Assembly (NCBI RefSeq): GCF_002210095.1
Contig: NZ_AQQR01000004.1
Location: 310,001 to 374,000, forward strand
From: Marinibacterium profundimaris
Lineage (GTDB): Bacteria > Pseudomonadota > Alphaproteobacteria > Rhodobacterales > Rhodobacteraceae
Direction: 5' to 3'
Length of the DNA: 64,000 nt
Part shown: one piece after another, positions 34,085 through 41,882 of the stretch
How the letters are laid out: every line of letters begins with the position of its first letter
Position numbering within the stretch: the first letter of the stretch is position 1
Made by a program: the position numbers and the translations under genes
Notes under the pieces: generated by a model
Seen by the model: only the letters and a program-made list of their open reading frames with translations
The model's database searches: none
Told to the model about the DNA's origin: nothing

Positions 34085-34182
34085 GGCGCTTATCCTCATT
34101 GTGCTGAAAATGGCCGCAGGCCAAACGCCCGCCTGCGCGAGTGTAATACAGATGTCAGATGGATCCTGTTTTTTCGGCGACA

Positions 34183-34216
34183 TATAGGGCCAGTCGACAG
34201 GCTCCGCTAGGTCCAG
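34183..34216 (-). promoter_or_regulatory. Candidate TauR direct repeats upstream of tpa
   Basis: On the minus strand, CTGGACCTA (34208-34216) is followed 23 bp downstream by CTGGCCCTA (34185-34193). MocR-type TauR of Rhodobacter is reported to bind repeats close to CTGGACYTAA upstream of tpa. The match lies about 100-130 bp before the tpa start. The rest of the 422-bp divergent gap 34085-34506 holds no gene. Confidence 0.5.
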
Positions 34217-34506
34217 ATGATGGGGATGGGTCGGCGCCCAACACAGGATCTTTCTGCAAAACAAATACATCACAAAGACTTACAGGGCACCCTCGGCGCC
34301 ACCGCGGCGCGGGACCACCAGAAGCAAGGACCCTGGCGCCGTGGCCACCGCCCAAAAACCGGCAGAAAAATTGTTGATCCATTAGGCAATATCGGCTCGG
34401 ATCGGTCCGAATTGGGGGTCCGGCCCCCGCCTCGCGGACGGGCGCCCCGGCGCCGCGGCCGCCCACAACACCTGCCGAACACGGCGGACAACACGGGAGA
34501 AGAACA

Positions 34507-35508
34507 TTGAGCACGACGCGCAGCCTCAAGGGCGCCGCAGCGGCCCTCGCACTTCTGGCCGGGGCCAGCCCGGCCTTCGCCGCCGATGAAATCACGGTGG
34601 GCTATTTCCTCGAATGGCCGATGCCGTTCCAATACGCCAAGCAGATGGGCACCTACGACGAAGAGATGGGCGTGACCGTCAACTGGGTCAGCTTTGATAC
34701 CGGCACCGCGATGAGCGCGGCGATGGCTTCGGGCGACGTGCAGCTGTCGGTCAGCCAGGGCGTGCCGCCCTTTGTGGTGGCCGCCAGCGCGGGCCAGGAC
34801 CTGCAGGTGCTGGACGTGGCCGTCAGCTATTCCGACAATGACAATTGCGTCGTGCGCTCGGATCTGGAAATCGACAAGAGCAGCGCCGACGAGCTGGAAG
34901 GCAAGAAGGTCGCCGTGCCGCTGGGCACCGCGGCGCATTACGGCTTTCTCAAGCAGATGGACCATTTCGGCGTGCCGCTCGACAGCCTTGAAATCGTCGA
35001 CATGGCGCCGCCCGACGGTGCCGCCGCGATCGCGCAGGGCTCGGTCGACATGGCCTGCGGCTGGGGCGGATCGCTGCGCCGCATGAAGGAACACGGCAAC
35101 GTGCTGCTGACCGGCGCCGAGAAGGAAGAGCTGGGGATCCTCGTCTTCGACGTGACCTCGGGCCCCGCCGGATGGGTGGCCGAGAACAGCGACCTGGTGG
35201 CGAGCTTCCTGAAGGTGACGGCGGATGCCAACGCGATGTGGAATTCCGGCGAGCACGAGGCCGAGATGCTGCCCGTGATCGCCAAGGACGCCGGCATGGA
35301 CGAGGATGCGACATCCGAAACGATCTCGACCTTCGTCTTCCCCGACGTCGACACGCAGCTGTCGGACAAATGGCTTGGCGGCGGCAGCCAGGATTTCATG
35401 AAGGGCGTGGCCGAAGTCTTTGTCGAGGCCGGGTCGATCGATTCCGCCCTGGGCAGCTACGAGAATGCCGTGAACACGGGGCCGCTGACGTCCGCGCACG
35501 GCATGTGA
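34507..35508 (+). CDS. tauA: Taurine ABC transporter substrate-binding protein
   Basis: Periplasmic binding protein of the TauA/SsuA/NrtA family, 333 residues, TTG start after GGGAGAAG. Signal peptide about 1-25 (ending SPAFAADE). Mature part: ITVGYFLEWPMPFQYAKQMG, FDTGTAMSAAMASGDVQLSV and GKKVAVPLGTAAHYGFLKQM, typical of sulfonate-binding proteins. First gene of tauABC. Taurine as ligand is inferred from the divergent tpa gene. Followed by three hairpins before tauB. Confidence 0.85.
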   Translation: MSTTRSLKGAAAALALLAGASPAFAADEITVGYFLEWPMPFQYAKQMGTYDEEMGVTVNWVSFDTGTAMSAAMASGDVQLSVSQGVPPFVVAASAGQDLQVLDVAVSYSDNDNCVVRSDLEIDKSSADELEGKKVAVPLGTAAHYGFLKQMDHFGVPLDSLEIVDMAPPDGAAAIAQGSVDMACGWGGSLRRMKEHGNVLLTGAEKEELGILVFDVTSGPAGWVAENSDLVASFLKVTADANAMWNSGEHEAEMLPVIAKDAGMDEDATSETISTFVFPDVDTQLSDKWLGGGSQDFMKGVAEVFVEAGSIDSALGSYENAVNTGPLTSAHGM

Positions 35509-35524
35509 CTGGACGGGACTGGAC

Positions 35525-35608
35525 GGGGGCCGGGCCATCGCGCTCCGGCCCCCACCGGCGTCAAAAGTCTCATTGAGACTTTTGGCAAAACTTTCTTCAA
35601 AAGTTTTG
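35525..35608 (+). promoter_or_regulatory. Three consecutive hairpins in the tauA-tauB gap
   Basis: GGGGGCCGG/CCGGCCCCC (35525-35533/35545-35553), CAAAAGTCTCA/TGAGACTTTTG (35562-35584) and CAAAACTTT/AAAGTTTTG (35586-35608). The first two would protect the 3' end of tauA mRNA or attenuate downstream transcription. The third overlaps the GGGGA ribosome-binding site of tauB and may affect its translation. Confidence 0.65.
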
Positions 35609-35616
35609 GGGACGTG

Positions 35617-36423
35617 ATGAACGGGCTCAGCATCGAAAACCTCTCCATGCGGTTCAACCTCCCCAACGGCGGCGCGGTGCAGGCACTGAAGGATGTCTCG
35701 CTCGAGTTGCAGGCCGGAGAGCTGCTCAGCGTGCTCGGTCCCTCGGGCTGCGGCAAGACCACGCTTCTCAACATCGTGGCCGGCTTCCTTGCGCCGACCG
35801 AGGGGCAGATCGTCATGAACGGCCACCGGGTCACGGGGCCTGCCGCCGAACGGGGCATGGTGTTCCAGCAGGGCGCCTTGTTCGAATGGATGTCGGTGCG
35901 CGAAAACGTGGGCTTCGGCCCCTCGATGAAGCACATGCCCCGGGCCGAGAAGGCACAGATCGTCGATCACCTGCTGGAGGTCGTGGGGCTGGGCGATTTC
36001 AAGGAAAAGGCGGTCTATGAACTGTCCGGCGGCATGCAGCAGCGCGTGGCCCTGGCGCGCTGCCTGGCCAACGATCCCGATGTCATCCTGATGGACGAAC
36101 CGCTGGGCGCGCTGGACGCTCTGACCCGCGAGAAGATGCAGGCGCTGGTGCTGAAGCTCTGGAAGGAGACCGGCAAGACCATCATCCTGATCACCCACTC
36201 GGTCGAGGAAGCCCTGCTGCTGGGCGAACGCCTGCTGGTCATGGCCCCGCGCCCGGGCCGGATCCACCGCGAATACCGCCTGCCCTTTGCCGATCTCGGC
36301 GTCGGCGCCGACCTGCGCGAGGTCAAGACGCACCCCGAATTCGGCCCCCGCCGCGAAGAGATCCTGAACATGATCTGGGACATGGAAGAGGAAATCATGG
36401 GCCGCACGGAGGCCGGCGCATGA
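35617..36423 (+). CDS. tauB: Taurine ABC transporter ATP-binding protein
   Basis: The ATPase subunit, 268 residues. Walker A GPSGCGKTT (about residues 43-51), Q-loop in GMVFQQGALFEWMSVRENVG, signature LSGGMQQRVALAR (about 136-148), Walker B VILMDEPLGALD and switch ILITHSVEEA. Belongs to the nitrate/sulfonate/taurine class. Its stop overlaps the tauC start by ATGA. The ATG at 35617 is one codon inside a longer GTG-initiated frame. Confidence 0.9.
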   Translation: MNGLSIENLSMRFNLPNGGAVQALKDVSLELQAGELLSVLGPSGCGKTTLLNIVAGFLAPTEGQIVMNGHRVTGPAAERGMVFQQGALFEWMSVRENVGFGPSMKHMPRAEKAQIVDHLLEVVGLGDFKEKAVYELSGGMQQRVALARCLANDPDVILMDEPLGALDALTREKMQALVLKLWKETGKTIILITHSVEEALLLGERLLVMAPRPGRIHREYRLPFADLGVGADLREVKTHPEFGPRREEILNMIWDMEEEIMGRTEAGA

Positions 36424-37688
36424 TCCCCCTGCTGATCTACGTCGCGATCTTCGTCGGCGCCTATGTCATCGTCCACCAGATCCGCAAGCGCGCCATCCAG
36501 AGCGATTATACCTCGCTCAAGACGGTGACCTTCGGCGACGAAAGCACCGTGCGGCCGGACCGCGCGGCGAGCGTCATTTCCGTCGTCACGATCTTCGTCC
36601 TCTGGGCCGCCTTCACCGGGTCCGACTGGCTGCCGCGGTTCATGCATGCGCCGGGGCCGTTCGAGGGCGTCGCCACCTTTGACTACACGGCCGAAACACC
36701 GGACGGGCAAAGCGATACCGCCACGGTCACGGTCCTCGTCCACCCGATCGATCAGGAGGTCGATGAGCCGCAGGTCGAGCCCGGCGAGGGCTGGGCCAGG
36801 AACGACGCCGCCACGGTGGGCGTCTGGCGGTCGGGCCTGATCCGGGTGGACCGCAATGACGAGCTGGGCCGCGACGAGGGCGCTGTGGTCGTCGCGGTCA
36901 ACGGCGAGCCGATCTCGCCCGGAACCAGTGTCGAAACCCCTTATGGCCGGGTCGGCATGTCTCCCAAGGGCACGCTGAACTTCGAGCCAAAGAAGGGCTG
37001 GCAGATGGAGCCGATCTGGCTGCCGCCGCCCGAGGCCGTCGTCGACCGGATCGTCGAGATCGCCAGGGAGGGCTTTCGCGGCTCCACCCTGTGGGAACAC
37101 CTGGGCTATTCTCTGATGCGTGTCGTGCTGGGCTTTGTCTGCGGCGCGCTGGTGGGGATTCCGCTGGGCTATGCCATGGGCCTGTCCGACTGGTTCCGCG
37201 GCTGGTTCGATCCGATCGTGGAATTCATGCGCCCCGTTCCGCCGCTGGCGCTGATCCCGCTGGTGATCATCTGGGCCGGGATCGGCGAAGGCGGCAAGAT
37301 CATCCTGCTGTTCCTGGCCGCGCTCTGGATCATGGCCATCGCCGCCCGCGCCGGCGTGTCGGGCGTGAAGATCTCGAAGGTCCATGCCGCTTATTCGCTG
37401 GGAGCCAGCAAGGCGCAGATCATGCGCTACGTCATCGTGCCGAATTCACTGCCCGAGATCTTTACCGGCGCGCGGGTCGCCATGGGCGTCTGCTGGGGCA
37501 CCGTCGTGGCCGCCGAACTGGTCGCCGCCGAGAAGGGCGCGGGCATGATGATCATGGTCGCCTCGAAGTTCCAGAACACCGACATCGTGCTGATGGGCAT
37601 CATCCTCATCGGTGTCATCGGCTTCGGCATCGACATCCTGATGCGGTGGGCCGAGCGGCTGCTGGTCCCCTGGAAAGGCAAGGGCTGA
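36420..37688 (+). CDS. tauC: Taurine ABC transporter permease with an extra N-terminal periplasmic domain
   Basis: The membrane subunit, 422 residues against about 280 for typical TauC. An N-terminal helix (MIPLLIYVAIFVGAYVIVHQ), a second near residue 65 (SVISVVTIFVLWAAF) and a ~130-residue soluble beta-rich insert (about 85-205) precede the usual permease core, which has LGYSLMRVVLGFVCGALVG, PVPPLALIPLVIIWAGIGEG and the EAA loop region AAYSLGASKAQIMRYVIVPN. The insert is on the periplasmic side by the inside-positive rule. tauABC ends here. Confidence 0.85.
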   Translation: MIPLLIYVAIFVGAYVIVHQIRKRAIQSDYTSLKTVTFGDESTVRPDRAASVISVVTIFVLWAAFTGSDWLPRFMHAPGPFEGVATFDYTAETPDGQSDTATVTVLVHPIDQEVDEPQVEPGEGWARNDAATVGVWRSGLIRVDRNDELGRDEGAVVVAVNGEPISPGTSVETPYGRVGMSPKGTLNFEPKKGWQMEPIWLPPPEAVVDRIVEIAREGFRGSTLWEHLGYSLMRVVLGFVCGALVGIPLGYAMGLSDWFRGWFDPIVEFMRPVPPLALIPLVIIWAGIGEGGKIILLFLAALWIMAIAARAGVSGVKISKVHAAYSLGASKAQIMRYVIVPNSLPEIFTGARVAMGVCWGTVVAAELVAAEKGAGMMIMVASKFQNTDIVLMGIILIGVIGFGIDILMRWAERLLVPWKGKG

Positions 37689-37857
37689 TCCCGTGGCGTG
37701 ACCCGCGCCAGCGCCTTCTGCCGCGCCGCCGCATGACGGCGCAGAGCCCATATCGACCGATGCTGCGCAGTGTCTCCGAATGTCGGGTCTTTGAAGGCCA
37801 CGAGAAGACGGAATGTGGAGACAAGTTACCTCTCGCCGTCCCATGCTTGAAGAAAGT

Positions 37858-38137
37858 TCAGAGCTGAACGGAGGCCGTGTGGCTGGTCACGAAGATGATC
37901 ACGCGAAGCGTGCCCCGGCACCACACCACCTTTTCGCCCGAACAAGCCTTCGCGTCGCGCTCAAACCCGATATCGGACAGCAGGTGCGGGGCGCATAGCG
38001 CAAGACGCTCCAGGTCATTTCGAAGCTGCACGTCAGGCTTCCCCCCCCCCGGACCGATGGACGAGTTTTCTGCGCGGCGCCAACGCGTCCAACATTCGCC
38101 TGACCGACAGATTATTCTCAAGCAGGCCGGTCAACAT
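37858..38137 (-). pseudogene. Frameshifted DUF1127-like small protein at a poly-G tract
   Basis: Two minus-strand frames join at a run of ten G (38041-38050 as C on the plus strand). The upstream part starts MLTGLLENNLSVRRMLDALA (38137); the downstream part reads LRNDLERLALCAPHLLSDIG and FERDAKACSGEKVVW before a stop at 37858. LxxLxxHxLxDIGxxRxD is the DUF1127 pattern, but weakly conserved here. Whether this is a dead gene, a sequencing slip in the homopolymer or a slippage-switched gene cannot be told. Confidence 0.4.
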
Positions 38138-38244
38138 AGCCGTTTTCCCACGTTTGCTGACTTGACGGAGTGATACCGCGAGCAAAGACTTCCGGGCAAA
38201 CCAAGCTTTTGCACCCATAGGGTCAGGAAAAATGAGCCTTGGAC

Positions 38245-38421
38245 ATGCCAAGACTGCCACCTCTCAATGCCCTAAGGGCCTTTGAAGCCGCAGCGCGTCA
38301 CCATGGCTTCGTAGGTGCGAGCGACGAACTCCACGTGCCGAAGGTCGAAGCATTTCGATCATGGGCCTTCCAGGTTGCCGAGGCGGACCGATCCGCTATC
38401 GAAAAGTATTCGCATGGCTAA
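38245..38421 (+). pseudogene. Collapsed LysR-family regulator (GcvA-type)
   Basis: A 58-codon frame in which both ends of a GcvA-type LysR regulator are recognisable but the middle is missing. It begins MPRLPPLNALRAFEAAARHH, the standard N-terminus of these regulators, continues GFVGASDELHV, then jumps to VEAFRSWAFQVAEADRSAIE, which resembles the C-terminal AFRDWLL.EA ending. A working protein needs about 300 residues, so an in-frame internal deletion has removed the second half of the DNA-binding domain and the ligand domain. Confidence 0.6.
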
Positions 38422-38738
38422 CGCCCAGGCGTACCGGAATCAGACGGTCGGGACAGGCTCGAAACGGCAGCAGGTTCCGCATGGGAGGCATCCTGCCGAA
38501 ACACCGTGAATGCCCCCCGCTGCCCCCTTCGCGACGAAAACAAAGCACGAAGAGAACGCCAGCATTGGGCCCGGTCGGTGATCCACCCACACCAAGGCGG
38601 AAAAACCTGCAGCGTCCTGCTGTAGAATGCTTGTGTCGCCGTGATCGCCGCGTCGCGTCCAAGCGCGAGCAACATGGCGGCACCAAAGGCGGGTAAGCTA
38701 CCCAGACCTCAAAACTATCTAGCTATTTGAAGGCACAG

Positions 38739-38815
38739 TGGCGGTCCGAGGAGGATTCGAACCCCCGACCCCTTGATTCGTAGTCAAGTACTCTATCCAG
38801 CTGAGCTATCGGACC
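38739..38815 (-). tRNA. tRNA-Arg (anticodon ACG)
   Basis: A 77-nt cloverleaf including the encoded CCA. On the minus strand it starts GGTCCGATAGCTCAGCTGGA, has the anticodon arm CTTGA-CTACGAA-TCAAG with anticodon ACG, the T arm GGGGGTTCGAATCCTCC and the acceptor end TCGGACC-G-CCA. The A at the wobble position is normally deaminated to inosine so that it reads CGU, CGC and CGA. Intact on its 5' side; a decayed, gene-poor patch begins right after its 3' end. Confidence 0.96.
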
Positions 38816-38827
38816 ACTGTGGGGTGC

Positions 38828-38856
38828 GATCTATCTTTGGTGGCGGGGCATTGCAA
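38828..38856 (-). promoter_or_regulatory. Sigma-70-type promoter of tRNA-Arg
   Basis: On the minus strand TTGCAA (38851-38856), 17-bp spacer, TAGATC (38828-38833). The mature tRNA 5' end is 12 nt after the -10 box, leaving a leader of a few nucleotides. Confidence 0.7.
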
Positions 38857-39010
38857 GCCGAAAAGGTGAAAAAACTTTAGCCACCCACCCCGCCGCATCT
38901 CAAGCCTCTAAACAGAAAGGGTTTTTCCCATTTCAAAGCCCTGCGCCGGCCCCGAGGACAGACCAGCGCGGGCCGGGCGGCATGGCGGGCGCGCGGTCAG
39001 GGGACGCGCG

Positions 39011-40396
39011 TCAGAGGCCGCCGTCGCCCTTCGGCAGGGAAATCAAGAAGACCGTGCCCTCGGGCCCGGTGGAGACCAGCGACAGAGCGCCGCCATGGCC
39101 GCGCACCAGCTCGGCCGCGATGGCCAGGCCCAGGCCCGAACCGCCCTTGCGCGCCCCGCCCTGGAACGGCGTGAACAGGTGATCCCTGGCCTTCGGCGGC
39201 AGCCCCGGACCGGTGTCCGACACCTCGATTCGCCAGCTCCGGTCGTCCTCGGCGGCCGAAATCCGCACCACACCCGGCACCCGTGTCGCCGCGATCGCCT
39301 GCCACGAATTGCGCGCGATGTTCAGCAGCACCCGGTAAAGCTGTTCCGGATCCGCCCGCACCCGCAGCGCCGGCGGCACGTCGTTTTCGAAGGTGATCTC
39401 GGCCTCTTCTGCGGCCAGCGTCTCGCTTGCCACCACGTCGTCGACCACGTCGGCCAGGGCGATCATGTTCAGCGTCGGCGCCGGCTCTTCGGCGCGGCCG
39501 AAGGCCAGCGTGCTTTCGCACAGCGACACCGCCCGCGTGATCGAGCCGACCAGCTTCGGCGCCATGCGCGTCACCACGGGGTCTTCCGACATCTCGATCC
39601 GGTCGGTGAACAGCTGCGCGCTGGCCAGGATGTTGCGGAGGTCATGGCTCACCTTCGCCACCGCCGCGCCCAGCTGGGCCAGCCGCTCCTTCTGGCGCAG
39701 CGCGTGGGTCAGCTCGGTCTGCATCTTCTGTAGCGCCTCCTCGGCCTCGCGCAGCTCCCGCACCTTGGCACGGGGCGTGATGATGCCGCGCGCGTCCTCG
39801 GGCGCGGCAGCATAGCGCCGCATGTAGTCCACGACACCCTCGATCGGGCGGACCAGCACGACGCGGACGGCACCGAACAGCAGCAGCGCCGTGAACGCCG
39901 AGATCACCGCCGACAGGATCAGGATCCGCAGCCCGAACTCCAGCATCGCATCTCGCAGCGGCCCGGTTTCCATCGTGACCTCGATCAGCAGCCCGGCATC
40001 GCGCACCGGCGCGCCGATCACGCGGATCACCTGGCTGCCCGTCGTGAAAAGCCGCGACAGCGCGTCCCGGATCAGCACCACGGCGCTGGTCTCGCGCATG
40101 TCGTAGGTGGCGCTGATCGGCTCGGGGATGGGCGAGGACAGCACCAGCTGGCGCACCTCGTCCCGGCGCAGGACAACGTTGTAGACCTCGGCGTTCTCCA
40201 GCAGCTCACGTTCAAGCTCGGTCGACAGCATGTCGTCGGCCAGCAGCGCCAGCGAGGCGATCTGCGCGCGTTCCAGACGGTCGGTCAGGTAATCCACCCG
40301 GAACCGCGCCACCGAGGGCACGAAGATCAGCACCTCGGCCAACATCACGAAGATCGTGGTCAGCGCCAGGAACCGTCCCGAGAGGGTGTTGAGCAT
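39011..40396 (-). CDS. Membrane sensor histidine kinase
   Basis: A 461-residue inner-membrane kinase. Two membrane helices (about 8-28 and 160-185) flank a ~130-residue periplasmic sensor region; a HAMP-like linker and a coiled segment (REAEEALQKMQTELTHALRQ) follow. The H-box is AKVSHDLRNILASAQLF, catalytic ATPase motifs are LLNIARNSWQAIAA (N-box), VSDTGPGLP (G1), LFTPF (F-box) and GGSGLGLAIAAELVRGHGG (G2). No response regulator gene is adjacent, so the partner is elsewhere. The gene is 19 bp downstream of the MerA-like gene, same strand. Confidence 0.92.
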   Translation of the reverse strand: MLNTLSGRFLALTTIFVMLAEVLIFVPSVARFRVDYLTDRLERAQIASLALLADDMLSTELERELLENAEVYNVVLRRDEVRQLVLSSPIPEPISATYDMRETSAVVLIRDALSRLFTTGSQVIRVIGAPVRDAGLLIEVTMETGPLRDAMLEFGLRILILSAVISAFTALLLFGAVRVVLVRPIEGVVDYMRRYAAAPEDARGIITPRAKVRELREAEEALQKMQTELTHALRQKERLAQLGAAVAKVSHDLRNILASAQLFTDRIEMSEDPVVTRMAPKLVGSITRAVSLCESTLAFGRAEEPAPTLNMIALADVVDDVVASETLAAEEAEITFENDVPPALRVRADPEQLYRVLLNIARNSWQAIAATRVPGVVRISAAEDDRSWRIEVSDTGPGLPPKARDHLFTPFQGGARKGGSGLGLAIAAELVRGHGGALSLVSTGPEGTVFLISLPKGDGGL

Positions 40397-40415
40397 GCCG
40401 TCCGTCCAGATTGCG

Positions 40416-41882
40416 TCAGGGCACCCATCGCTGGACCAGCCCCACCACGCGTTTCACGATATCGCTGTCAAACAGCTTCGGGGAGAAATAGGCCCCCGCC
40501 ACGCGTTTTGAAACCTCTCCGACTGTCGGATAGGGCGAAACCATCGCGGAAATCTGGCTCATCTTCAGGCGGTTGGCAAGGACCAGCGCCCAGAGGTTGG
40601 CATGTTCCCCCGCATCGGCCCCCACGATGGACACGCCGACGGGCCTGCCGCGCACCACCATGGCCTTGATCAGCCCCTCCGGACGACGGCTGGCGATCGC
40701 CCTGTCGTTGTCGGCAAAGTCGAACCGCGCGACCTCCAGCCGGCTGCCGTGGATCTCGCGCGCCTCGGCCTCGGTCAGGCCGACCTGGGCCAGTTCGGGA
40801 TCGGCATAGGTGACCCGCGGGATATGATCGGTGCGGGCCTTGGCGGGCAGGCCGAACAGCATCGGCCGGATGATCGTCGCCCCGTGGTAGCCGGCAAGAT
40901 GGGTGAACTGCGCCCCGCCGGCCGCATCGCCGATGGCATAGACGCGGCGGTTGCTGGTGCGCAGGGCGGCATCGGTCACGATCCCGGTTTCACCCGTGCG
41001 CACGCCCGCGGCCTCAAGCCCGAGCCCGTCGGTCACCACCTTGCGCCCCGTGGCGATCAGCAGATGCGTTCCGGTGACAGTGCTGCCGTCGTCCAGCGTC
41101 AGGGTAATCCCGCGGCCCGGCTCGTCCGGCCCTTGCGAGCCGGCCTCGCCCGAGGCCTGAGAGCGCGCCACTCGGCTGACAGAGACGCCCTCGCGCAGCA
41201 CGACGCCCTCCTCGCGCAGGCGTGCCAGCACCAGCTCCGACATCTCCGGATCCTCGCGCCCCAGCGCCCGCGAGCCGTCGACCACCGTGACCTCGCAGCC
41301 CAGCCGCCGATGCGCCTGCGCCATCTCGATCCCGATCGGCCCGCCGCCGACGATCATCAGGTGCCCCGGCCGCTCCCTCAGGTCCCACAGCGTCTCGTTC
41401 GTCAGATAGTCCACATCGTCCAGCCCGGGGATCGGCGGCACCACGGGCCGGCTTCCGGTGGCGATGACGATCCGCCGCGCCCGGATCACGTGACCGCCCG
41501 CCTCGACCTCGCGCGGGCCGGTGAACCGGGCCCAGGCGCGGATCACCCGCACGCCCAGCCCCTCGAACCGGTCCTGGCTGTCGACCGGCGCGATGGTCGA
41601 GATCACATCTTGCACATGGGCCATTACCGCGGCGTAATCGACCTGTGGCACCTGCGCCGTGACCCCGAAGGCCCCGGCCCTGCTCGGGGCCCAGGCGGCC
41701 CCGGCCGCCGCGATCAGCGCCTTCGACGGCACGCAGCCCGCGTTCAGGCAATCGCCGCCCATCTCGCCGCCCTCGACCAGCACGACCCGCGCGCCCATTT
41801 GCACCGCGCCCGCCGCCACCGACAGCCCGCCCGAGCCCGCGCCGATCACCAGAATATCCGTCTCGATCCGGTCCATGCTCAT
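40416..41882 (-). CDS. MerA-like FAD-dependent pyridine nucleotide-disulfide oxidoreductase
   Basis: A 488-residue flavoenzyme. FAD motif DILVIGAGSGGLSVAAGA (residues 9-26), redox-active disulfide GGDCLNAGCVPSK (Cys45, Cys50), NAD(P) motif LMIVGGGPIGIEMAQAHRRL and a second FAD motif RRVYAIGDAAGG. The C-terminal dimer region reads SPYPTVGEVSKRV, with Tyr where dihydrolipoamide dehydrogenases have the catalytic His; Tyr also occurs in mercuric reductases. It lacks the N-terminal metal domain and the C-terminal Cys pair of true MerA, so mercury reduction is unlikely. It overlaps the TVP38 gene by 4 bp (ATGA). AGGAG precedes the start. Confidence 0.85.
   Translation of the reverse strand: MSMDRIETDILVIGAGSGGLSVAAGAVQMGARVVLVEGGEMGGDCLNAGCVPSKALIAAAGAAWAPSRAGAFGVTAQVPQVDYAAVMAHVQDVISTIAPVDSQDRFEGLGVRVIRAWARFTGPREVEAGGHVIRARRIVIATGSRPVVPPIPGLDDVDYLTNETLWDLRERPGHLMIVGGGPIGIEMAQAHRRLGCEVTVVDGSRALGREDPEMSELVLARLREEGVVLREGVSVSRVARSQASGEAGSQGPDEPGRGITLTLDDGSTVTGTHLLIATGRKVVTDGLGLEAAGVRTGETGIVTDAALRTSNRRVYAIGDAAGGAQFTHLAGYHGATIIRPMLFGLPAKARTDHIPRVTYADPELAQVGLTEAEAREIHGSRLEVARFDFADNDRAIASRRPEGLIKAMVVRGRPVGVSIVGADAGEHANLWALVLANRLKMSQISAMVSPYPTVGEVSKRVAGAYFSPKLFDSDIVKRVVGLVQRWVP

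Noticed and set aside
37689-38815. Attachment-site duplication of the tRNA-Arg 3' end
   Set aside because: No second copy of the T-arm/acceptor sequence was found in this stretch by eye; short matches such as GGACCGAT are too short.
38879-38895. CACCCACCCCGC, a partial complement of the G4 loop
   Set aside because: Only 12 bases match, with no flanking stem and no fourth G-tract.
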